This document shows, one piece after another, positions 41,718 to 53,700 of a DNA stretch of 64,000 nucleotides. The stretch lies in NCBI RefSeq assembly GCF_039555335.1, contig NC_092646.1, positions 24,120,893 through 24,184,892 of the forward strand. The letters run 5' to 3'. Positions within the stretch are counted from its first letter, which is position 1. The number at the start of each line of letters is the position of its first letter. Below the pieces are notes generated by a model. It was not told the origin of the DNA, searched no databases, and saw only the letters and a list, made by a program, of their open reading frames with translations. Source of the DNA: Amphiura filiformis. Lineage: Eukaryota; Echinodermata; Ophiuroidea; Amphilepidida; Amphiuridae. A program made the position numbers and the translations under genes.

Positions 41718-44700
41718 GTAAGACCGATTTTATGCTTTAAAAAACATGTCTCAATTTTCTAATATCAATATTATCATCGCAATGGAGTGGAATTCTGCAC
41801 CTTTGTCGCTATTTTGTGTGTGTGTGCAGACATAGACTGTAAGGTACTAATTTCGAGGAGCATAACAAACACCAAATTGGTGTCATAACAAACATCAAAT
41901 TGGTGTCGTATGACCTGCCATGCATGCATTCTTTTGTCGAGAGTTGACATGGTCTTTCAATTTGTGCTGAGTGTCCTTGCTTGGCAGACTTGACTATGGT
42001 TATGTAGGTATCCCAGGCAAACCTTAGTTAACACATTTGCTAGTCAGCTAAATTCGCTGAGACCGGGGCCCAAACACAATGCATATTTACATAGAAATTT
42101 GATTTTTTTTTCGAGAACAGGTCGGTGAAGGAAACCTACATAAATATGTTTTCTATACTTCACTTGACCCAAATATATGATTTTTTATAATGGTGATAAT
42201 CAAGTCGCACATGGAATTTTAGAGGGATTTTGATAGCAGTTCCATTAAAAAAAGCTGCTATCGCCATGAGATTAAGATCTAGAAACACCCCTAAATGCCT
42301 TTTGGGGAATTTTGCTAGCAGAATCTTTTTGATGAAAGTCAATCTTTGACAAGATGTAACTTTGTTACGGAAAGTGCTATGACAAAAATGTTTTCAGTTT
42401 TGGCTTTCTTTACTCAAGGGCTTTAATTTGATATGTAAAATGATGCAATTTGATGGCAAATTTGAATTCACCTAGCATACCTAGGTTATGCTTCAGTGGT
42501 CATGAAAGGATTCAATAGATAACCCCTGCCCCACTAATCCCCAGCTATTGTCTGAAATTGCTCCTCAGAAAATATATTATAACAACTCAGTCCTCAAATG
42601 ATAGTCATATAACGACCAAAAGATAAATGACTGACTATCAAGTATCATTGAGGACTGAGTTCCGCGGTCTAGTGTGTGTGGTGATCCACCGGCTGCGGGT
42701 TTAGGTCATTTTATTATTTCGCCGATCAATTGCGATGCACCGCTTTGGAAAGCATTAAGCGATGCGGATATGGCAATCGATCGGCAAAATTTTGCAACTC
42801 ATCACCCCGGCCGGCCCTGGTCCCCGCGCATCGCGATCACTCGTCCTAAAATTGCATTATTAATTTTGAGTGTCTGACCGATCAGATCGGTAGCTTCCGA
42901 ATCGGGCCAATTATAATTAGTAGCTTATCGGTGGTGATCGGCATCGATCGGCCCATTTTTCCTTCATTCGCCGATTTACTCTTGAAAGCCAAGCCAGGCT
43001 TCAACTTCAAGCTAAAGAACTCTAGCTTCGAATTTGCACACAATAATACGCATTTGATGCTAGAGTACATTGCTATCGTTTTTCGGTCGGACAGCGGTGC
43101 ACATTTTTGCACCGGAGGTTATTTATTTTGTTAATGTTGAAATTTGTATGTATCTTTTGAGCAAGATTTGCCTAGTTTGGACAGTTTGCGGTGATCGGCT
43201 GTGTTTACTTCTGAACTTCCATTGGCATTTTGCTTTACAAATTACATGGTGTCGTGCTTCAGCTATCAGTGAGCAAATTCTTGGCTAGACTTCTCGAGCA
43301 ACCGCCGATGTAATGCACCGATCACTCAGTATCATGAAACTCGTGAAGTACCGGTAATTGTTGAATTGAAGCTTAACTTCCTAGCAGAATCATGAGAATA
43401 GCTGTTTTCAAAAAAATATTTTAACATACAGGGCTTTCTCAGTTCTTTGAGTGCATGACCTAGCGGTGTTTGCACTCAAATATTGATGCAGATAAAGCTG
43501 ACACACAAGAGGATGGTAAAAGTTCTATTTAAAAGCAAACCCCAAGTCTGGATATGTTGTACATACTGTAATTTATAAATTACTATAATCGTGCCATACT
43601 GCCATTTCCACCCCCCCCCTCTATACCACTCGCCTTTGAAAACACTGGTCAGTCTTCCTTTAATTTGAATGACACTTTATGATAATTCCATTATCTATCC
43701 TCTCTATTTCAGACAATGAGCTTCGGACAATCATCGACAAGTTGGCCAACTTTGTCGCTCGCAACGGCCCCGACTTTGAGCACATGACAAAGATGAAGCA
43801 GAAGGGCAATCCTAAATTTAATTTCCTGTTTGGTGGTGAATATTACAACTATTACAGTTACAAAGTAGCTACTGAATCTCAGAGTAAGTACTGTTGAACA
43901 GCACTGTTGTTTTTAAGGCTGTGATTTTCGGGTAATTTTATGCCTTTTTATGATCACCAGGAGTGCAAAAATTATTGTATTTAATTTAGTCTCTGTTTGT
44001 AATTCCGAGTTGTTTTCGTTTTCTAAAAATAACCACAAAAAAGTATCCACTTTTGGGAAATCTGATTATTTCATTTTACTGAAAAAAATGTCAACCATAT
44101 GTTTCTATCTGGCAACACTGAATCCAACAACATGGCGATTCACATGCGCAAAATCGGCAGCATCATGAAAAGTAATGGCATATTTAATCAGTTTGTTCTT
44201 TCTGCTTGTACAATTGGAAACTAGACCTGAATAAGCTTAAATTTTGCCTGTTCTTGGAAAACTCCATTTTCCATTTTCTACTTGGAATATTCAGTGAAAT
44301 TTCTCCATTTTCCATGGAGAACTCTTATTTAATTCTTGGACACGACCTGTACAATTTGAAAGCAAAGAGTGCATCCACTACACTGGGTTTCAGAAAAGAA
44401 TGGCACTCCCTTTCTCAGATTGACGCGAGCGCCCTGTTAATGAGCGACATACGCGGAGCTTGTGTTCACTTTAATTGAGCCGACCAACGATGTGACGCAC
44501 AATCGGCCAATTTGGATTATCGGTCTGTTGCTATGATTGTCAGATGATTGATTCAGCCAATCAGAACCCCACTTCCGTGCTTACGCTCTGCACGCTCTCA
44601 CAATGTAAACAAGTGCCGTTCTTTTCTGACAAAAACTTCAGTGCTGTTATCGACAAATATTTTGAGTATCAACATGTAAATACTTCCAATTTATCGACAT

Positions 44701-47700
44701 GTATCAACAGTGAATAACCTGACAGGGCTCAAAGCTCCTTCCTGGGGAAATAAACATGATAGCAATTTTAGCAAAGCTGTTAATTTCACCCTTGTTGGTA
44801 AGGTCATCATTCCCTGAATACCTTTGTAATTTTTTACCAACAGTCCAGCAACAAACCAAGCAGAAGCTAGTGCAGCAACAAGCCATTATACAGGAGGTCA
44901 TCACACAGCAGTCTATTCAGTCAGCACCATGGCAACAGATCCAACAACAACCGCCACCACCACCACAAGCACCGCCGACAGTTGTGACTGCTGCGGCGCC
45001 TCCACCGGTGCAATTGCAAGTTGTAGCACAAACTCCTGTGAGTATATTTGTTACTGGTAAGATTGTGAAATCATAATAATAATCATGTATTCATCTCCCC
45101 GCACCACCTTATCCATGTAAGAATTTGTATGCAAGCTGTTTTTAATGTACCAAATTTGACATAATTAGCATCCTGGGTGCGTCTGTAGTTCATCTGAAGG
45201 ATCGCTTTATAATAACCTTATTTAGAAAGTCATGCTGGACATTTTTTATGCAAAACAGTAATCAAAGCTGCAATTGAAGTAAATAGAAATAACACCCATA
45301 CAACAAATGTTACCAAATGTTACAGCTACAACTATTACATCATTATTGAGAAATGATTTTCTATTCATCTCAAATTTCCATTCAAATTTCATCAAAATGG
45401 TGAAGAAGTTTATTTGGACCAGACATCGCATTTACCTTTTTTAAGACAGTTCTTGTTTCAAAATAAGAATTGTAGCATCTCTTCCAGGGTTGTAGCTAGC
45501 CAAATATTAGTGCTGGCTAGAATTAAGAGAAAATTGAATCAGAATGCCAATTACATGTACTTGACAGCAATGGCATTTGACAGCTGTTTTGGGGACAATT
45601 TGTCATTTTAGTGCTGGTCGGCAAGACCCATAATTCCCTTGAGTGCCGGTCGGTCAGGCTGAGGACTGGTTACTGCCGACCACCGTGGCTACAACCCTGA
45701 TCTCTTCTCAAAGAATACCCAAGGGATTGATTAACAGATTTTATAAATTTTAAATTATCTTCTATGAATACTGCACTGTAGTGCTTTATTGTACTGGTAG
45801 CATTGAGTAATTTGCTAATTAACAGTACTTGTTTGATATTTACTCAGATAACCCAGCCTCCTCCCTCAGCCATTCAACATGCCCAGCTAGTCATGCAGAA
45901 ACAAGAGATTAAGAGGCAGATTGCACAGAGTGAAGAAAACCTGAAGAAACAACATGAAGTACTCATGAAATCACAGCAGGTAGGTTGATCACATCAGGTG
46001 GGTAGGTTGATGACAGCAGGTAGGTTGACAAGCTAGTCATGCAGAAACAAGAGATTAAGAGGCAGATTGCACAGAGTGAAGAAAACCTGAAGAAACAACA
46101 TGAAGTACTCATGAAATCACAGCAGGTAGGTTGATCACATCAGGTGGGTAGGTTGATGACAGCAGGTAGGTTGACAAGCTAGTCATGCAGAAACAAGAGA
46201 TTAAGAGGCAGATTGCACAGAGTGAAGAAAACCTGAAGAAACAACATGAAGTACTCATGAAATCACAGCAGGTAGGTTGATCACATCAGGTGGGTAGGTT
46301 GATGACAGCAGGTAGGTTGACAAGCTTGTCATGCAGAAACAAGAGATTAAGAGGCAGATTGCACAGAGTGAAGAAAACCTGAAGAAACAACATGAAGTAC
46401 TCATGAAATCACAACAGGTAGGTTGATCACATCAGGTGGGTAGGTTGATGACAGCAGGTAGGTTGACAAGCTAGTCATGCAGAAACAAGAGATTAAGAGA
46501 CAGATTGCACAGAGTGAAGAAAACCTCAAGAAACAACATGAAGTACTCATGAAATCACAGCAGGTAGGTTGATCACATCAGGTGGGTAGGTTGATGACAG
46601 CAGGTAGGTTGACAAGCTTGTCATGCAGAAACAAGAGATTAAGAGGCAGATTGCACAGAGTGAAGAAAACCTGAAGAAACAACATGAAGTACTCATGAAA
46701 TCACAGCAGGTAGGTTGATCACATCAGGTGGGTAGGTTGATGACAGCAGGTAGGTTGACAAGCTAGTCATGCAGAAACAAGAGATTAAGAGGCAGATTGC
46801 ACAGAGTGAAGAAAACCTAAAGAAACAACATGAAGTACTCATGAAATCACAGCAGGTAGGTTGATCACATCAGGTGGGTAGGTTGATGACAGCAGGTAGG
46901 TTGACAAGCTAGTCATGCAGAAACAAGAGATTAAGAGGCAGATTGCACAGAGTGAAGAAAACCTCAAGAAACAACATGAAGTACTCATGAAATCACAGCA
47001 GGTAGGTTGATCACATCAGGTGGGTAGGTTGATGACAGCAGGTAGGTTGACAAGCTAGTCATGCAGAAACAAGAGATTAAGAGACAGATTGCACAGAGTG
47101 AAGAAAACCTCAAGAAACAACATGAAGTACTCATGAAATCACAGCAGGTAGGTTGATCACATCAGGTGGGTAGGTTGATGACAGCAGGTAGGTTGACAAG
47201 CTAGTGATGCAGAAACAAGAGATTAAGAGGCAGATTGCACAGAGTGAAGAAAACCTAAAGAAACAACATGAAGTACTCATGAAATCACAGCAGGTAGGTT
47301 GATCCGTTGAATGCAGCGAAAATCCTCAGGCTCAGTTCTTCAATCCAGAAGTGGAACCCTGGCTCTCTCTCATTGGGCTATTCCATTTAAAATCCACACT
47401 ACCCCTGTGGAAGATTTTGGAAATATCTTCCACAGTGGAGTATGAATTTCAAAAGGAATGAGCACTTTAGGCAGCTCCATTTGAATTTCATACACCCTCT
47501 GAGAAAGATTCAATCTGAATCCTCCACAGAGGGAGGCCCAACATGCAGAGAAAGTCCTCTGTTGTAAAGCAGGCTCAGTTCTTCACCCAGAAGTGGAACC
47601 CTGGCTCTCATTCTTGAAGTCTTGATGGTACTATACTGCGTTCAAAAACAACCTCTATTGCATGGCATCTGAGATGCAAAGTTGCTTGCTTATGCTTATT

Positions 47701-50700
47701 TTGTGTGGTGTTCCCAAACCACAACATCTCTCCATATCCTGGATTGACGACTGAGAAAACTGAGGAAAAAACTGACAGATTTTGCAATAGGATTCCTGTG
47801 GCATAGAGCATGGGCAGTTGTGTCAAAATTGACTTTTGACCGAGGATGTTGTTTTTAGAACTTGTTTTTAGAGCGCGATCTTGTCACAACGCTGCGGTAC
47901 AGGGATGTGGTACACAGGCTCCGCTAGAAGTCGCATTGAATATTTTTTCAAAAGTCCGTCATGATATGGATTGTAACTTGTAAGGCAATCAGTCGTCACT
48001 ACGAAGCATAACACAGTACATATGCAGTGTAGATGGCTGATTGGAATTAGTCTAATTTTTAGATATAGTTACGTTAGTCAACTCTTGGTTTTCAATAGTC
48101 GTAGTTGTGACTGCCTGTAGTAGTCGCGATTAACAACAATATCTATATACTGAAATCATGTTTACTGTGCTTACTTTTTTCAGGATCAGATAGACGCTGC
48201 TTTAGTGCAAGGCAGAGAGGGCAAACTTCAGGACATGGCCACTAAGCTTGATATCCCTATTGCAGATTTTGATGGTAAACTACAGACCATAAGCGAGTCA
48301 TGCACCAAAGATGCTATCTCAGTAAGTAGATATGTACCTATACTAGCTGACAAAAGCTAAGATTCATGCACATCTGGGATTTTTTTCCTCCGGTGTATCT
48401 GCTTGTTCATGCTATGTTTACATGGTAATATGGTAGTATTCACCAACATTTAATACTTATATATATTCCAGGCAGGGAAGCAGTGGATCTTCTCAACGTC
48501 CAAAAGTCCGGAGCATTGTCAGCTGGTAGCTCAACATCTCCTGGTGAAGATCTTACCCAAAGGGATGACATTCCAAACCAAGCTTCATCTTATTTATCTC
48601 ATCAATGATGTGCTACACCACTGGTAGGTTATGCCTATGAGAACTACCTGCCTATTGGTCAAAAAGAAGTTTTCATTATCAATTGGACCAATCAGCATCA
48701 TTGTTAGAATAATATCACCACACAAATAAATTAGGTTGAATTATTTGCAAAGCTCCATTCTGATTGGTGATTAAAGTAAAGATATCACGTAATTGACCAA
48801 TCAGAGGCAGGTAGTACTCAGGGGGTTATGCTTCATTTGGAAAGGTTATGCTTAGTGTTGTCAAAAAATTTCAGCTCCAAGGCGCAGCACATTGGCACTC
48901 CCGGCCGCGGTAAAGGAGTCTCAGGTAGCCCAATTTTTAAGCTTAAAAAAAAGCGCCCAATACTAGATATTTGGGCAAATTGACCCGAATTTAGAATGCA
49001 AATCACCCACTTAGTTGGAAGAGCACTTGACTTTAAAACTCCTGGTAGTTAATGGGGAGTTATGGACCGATCAATAAATGCTCACAGAACCCTTTGTAAT
49101 TCAACCTGATTTCTGCAAAGTAGCCCAATTTTAGGCAAGTAGCGGCACAGTATTTTGAGTAGCGTCAAGTGATTGCCAAGTAACCTAATTGTGCACCTAA
49201 GGCGCAGCGTTAGCATCAATGGTTATGCTACATTTTGGAAGAAATAATAATAAAATTTATTCCGCTGTCATTAGAATATGTCAGCTGCCATTAGCCTTTT
49301 CGAGATATGGCGTGCACAATAGGATGGCGCTGCACGAAATTGGTTAAGTCTTTTGAATTTGCCAGGTTTTATCCATATTGAAGACTGCCCTCCTATTGTG
49401 TACGCCATATCTCGAAAAGGCTTTGTTTGCAAACAAATGTGTATGAGACATGGAAGTACACCAAATGGCACAACTTTCTGTCACTGGAAAAATATCATTT
49501 CATGTCGTTTTCCTAGAAATCTACTTCAAACCATTTTCACATGCAATGCATCATGGGTAAAATCAACAGGTTCATTTTCTTCATTTATATTAATGAGTTT
49601 ATAAAAGTGAGAGAATAATTTAGTGGGAAACCAACATGATGGTTTGTTTTCTGCATTTCAGTATTCGATGTCTGAGACAAAGTTTACGGTAGGACTTGTA
49701 GCCGAATTCTCCTGAGTCACTTGTCTCGGTCATGTATTTGGTGGAATTTTTGATGTGATGTATGCACAATGTCATGCAAGCACAAGCACATATCACATCA
49801 AATTTTTTTTTTTTTTACCATTTGTAAGCCTGGATGCTGTCTACGCACTTCATCATTTTGCCATGTGTATTAGAAAATAAATAAAAACAAGTGCAGGGAT
49901 TTATGTAGTGCCTAGAATTCGTAATGAAATGTATATCAAAGCGCTGTACATTTATTCCACTGCCACTAAGATATATCACACAATTTCACAGCCAAGTAAC
50001 CAACAATAATGGCACTGGTATGACTACCCTATTACAGCTCCCCAATTTACACTTGGGTGGAGTGGGTCAAGCGATATTAAGTGTCTTGCCCAAGGGCACA
50101 ACACATTGACCCTGACAGGGTTCAAACCAACAACCTCACTGTCACAATTTGAACATCCTAAGGTAAACAGGGGTATAGCTCTTAAAATGGGAGTATTGTA
50201 GCCATAAAGAGCTTAGAATGCTTGTTGCATTTTTCTTTCTCCGAGTGCGATATTTGGGTTGTTGCTGGAATTTTTCGCTATTTTGAAAATATCTTCCACA
50301 GGGGGAGTATGTTTTTTAAATGTAATTAGTCAGGGTTAATCATTTTGAAACCCATACTCCCCCTGTATTATACCTTAACCTATATCTTCCACAACTGGAG
50401 TGAGTATTCCAAATGGAAGTTAACTCAATTTGAAACTCATACTCCCTCTGTGGAAGGTATTTCCAAAATCTTCCACAGGGGGAATGTGGATTTTAAATGG
50501 AACAGCACAATGACAAGATGAAATGTGTTAACTTAAAATTTGTATGTACAGACTTTTTTTGCTTCTTGGACATTGTCATTGGAATTTGTCCACAGTCAGT
50601 ATTGGTTTGGGTGACTGGAAAACAATTTATTTCGAACACTGCTCATTTAGAGTACATAGCATTAGCATTTACCTACAATCAATTTATACTTGACAGCAAG

Positions 50701-53700
50701 ATACTGATAACACTTATGGGATTCTGTTCTTATGAACTTCTTACTTGATATTGGTGTTTGTTTTGGTATATTTTGTTTTGTTTTATTGGTCTCTCTCTTG
50801 AGATAAACAGTGTGTTGGAATCACTATGAATGGAATACTGTAGAATTTCATTTACAAGCATATATGCCGATGATTGAGTGTTTTTTTTTTTTCAAAAGAG
50901 ACAAATGGCAGACACCCTGCACTAAAATATTTGGAGTCTGAGCATCTATATTACTGATGCAGGCAGCAGTACAAACAGACACCCTCCACTAAACTATTTG
51001 GAGTTTGAACAACTATATTGCTGATATAGGCAGCTGTACAAACTTTTGTAATGTGTATGTGGAGTGTTTCTAGTCTCTTTCGTCAAAAAACACTAATTTA
51101 GAGGCATATGCTTGTAGACATAATTCTATGGTATGGGTTGTGTTATTTTGTAAGTGTGTTATGTTTTTAATGTTTGTTTGATTGTTCATTTGTTTGATAT
51201 GTTTTGTTTTGTTTGTTTGTTTTGTTTGTTTGTTTGTTTATTTTTTGTTCAAGTTATAAATTCACATTCATATATTTGGGCATGCATGTTTTGACTGGTG
51301 AAATGCAACAAGAAAAGAGCACAGTGAGTAATAGTACCCATGAACAGGCATAAATCCACATTACAGCCATTTAGTATCATTCAGATGATGCTTCTCTATA
51401 CAGGGGCAAAACCCTAATCAGCCTACTTGTGCATATAATCTTTGCAACCAGGATTAGCTCCCTTTCCTTTCCTTTTTGTCTCGCCTGAATGTTCAGGGAG
51501 AGACTTAGTAATCACTATGGTGTGTGTGTGTCCGTGTGTGTGTGTGGGGTGTGTGTGCGGGGTGCGTTTGTAAATGCCTCCAACTGTGGAGGTGTGTGTG
51601 TTTTGTCACATTCACACTGCGGAGTCTGCTAACAACCGTGGAGCTCCACAGTTGAAGATGGGGTTTTTGAACCATAGGGGGTATACCACCTGTCATTTTT
51701 CTGATTAGAGCAACCTCCACAGTATGGCGGTTTGCTGTGAGATTTGTGTAAAAAATCTCCCCAGTTTGAATGTGGGTGTGTGAATCTCCCCAGTTGGAAT
51801 ATACACACACCTCCACACTTGGCGGCATTTACAAGAGGGGGTGTGTGCGTGTGTGTGTTCGGAAAAAGGTTGTGAACGCGTTATCTTGAGAACCGTAAGT
51901 GCTATGATGATGAAACTTTATAGGGGGTAGCATGACCAGAGGGTGTCGACCTGATTAGATTTTGAGCGCAAAATATGGTAATTAAGTACCTAATTTGCAT
52001 AATTTATGCGTAATAAGCAAAATACCTTGTGAACAGATTATCTGGAGATCCGTATGGGGTACAGTGACGTAACTTGGTGGGGAGTAAGCGTGGCCAGATG
52101 TTCTCGACCTGATTAGATTTTCAGCGCAAAATATGCTAATTAAGTACCTAATTTGCATAATTTATGCGTGTTTGATGCGTATCAAGCAAAAAACCCTTGT
52201 GAACAGCTTATCTGGAGATCCGTATGGGGTACAGTGACGTAACTTGGTGGGGAGTAGCTAGGCCAGATGTTCTCGACCTGATTAGATTTTCAGCGCAAAA
52301 TATGCTAATTAAGTACCTAATTTGCATAATTTATGCGTATTTGATGCGTATCAAGCAAAAAACCCTTGTGAACAGCTTATCTGGAGATCCGTATGGGGTA
52401 CAGTGACGTAACGGGGAGGAGTAGCGGGGCCCGAGGGTCTCGACCTGATTAGATTTTGAGCGTAGAATATGGTAATTAAGTACCTAATTTGCATAATATA
52501 TGCGTAATAAGCAAAATACCTTGTGAACAGATTATCTGGAGATCCGTATGGGGTACAGTGACGAACTTGGTGGGGAGTTATGTGGCCAGAGGTACTCGAC
52601 CTGATTAGATTTTCATGAGGTCAAAGGTCACATACAAGGTCAAAGGTCAACTGAGGTCACCAAATCTTTTAATAATTAATTTTCAACTGTGCATCACATA
52701 TCCCAATAACAGCTTGATCGGTCATGTAATTAAGGAAATATGACGACTTTAAGATAGTCGCTTTCTTTGTAAAGTATAGCAAAGTAGCACTTTCAATGAG
52801 TGACAACTCGTAAAGGAAGCATCTTTCTGTTTTGATTTATTTGATGAAATAGTTCTTTGGTATTGCCAAATTTGATTTTTCAGCGCAACATACTTTATCC
52901 AATTTCGTGAGGTCAAAGGTCACATACAAGGTCAAAGGTCAACTGAGGTCACCAAATATTTTAATAATTAATTTTCAACTGTGCATCACATATCCCAATA
53001 ACAGCTTGATCGGTCATGTAATTAAGGAAATATGACGACTTTAAGATAGTCGCTTTCTATGTAAAGTATAGCAAAGTAGCACTTTCAATGAGTGATAACT
53101 CGTAAAGGAAGCATCTTTCTGTTTTGATTTATTACTTTGATGAAATAGTTCTTTGGTGTTGCCAAATTTTTGGAATGTCATTACGGGGTCATCCGAGGTC
53201 ACTCAGGGGTCATCTGAGGTCAAGTTATTAAAAACTCGTATGGGCATGAAACTTGATGGGTACAGTCAACATTTCAAGCCAATTTTTGGAAGTTCATTTT
53301 GGGGTCACCAGGGGTCATCTGAGGTCAAATTCGTAAAAACTGTCGTATGGGCATGAAACTTGGTGGGTACAGTCATCATTTAAAGCCAAATTTTGGAAGG
53401 TCATTTTGGGGTCACCAGGGTCATCTGAGGTCAAATTAGTAAAACTGTCGTATGGACATGAAACTTGGTGGGTACAGTCAACATTTCAAGCCAAATTTTT
53501 GGAAGGTCATTTCGGGGGCATCTGAGGTCAAATTAGTAAAAACTGTTGGATGGACATGAAACTTGGTGGGTACAGTCAACATTTAAAGCCAAATTTTTGG
53601 AAGGTCATTTTGAGGTTACCAGGGTCATCTGAGGTCAAATTAGTAAAACTGTCGGATGGGCATGAAACTTGGTGGGTACAGTCAACATTTAAAGCCAAAT

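Noticed and set aside
44206..44478. 90-codon plus-strand ORF in a CHERP intron
   Set aside because: No splice borders that keep the CHERP frame and no recognisable domain.
51505..51828. Minus-strand ORF ending in His/Thr repeats
   Set aside because: Produced by the (TG)n run and a nested MITE.
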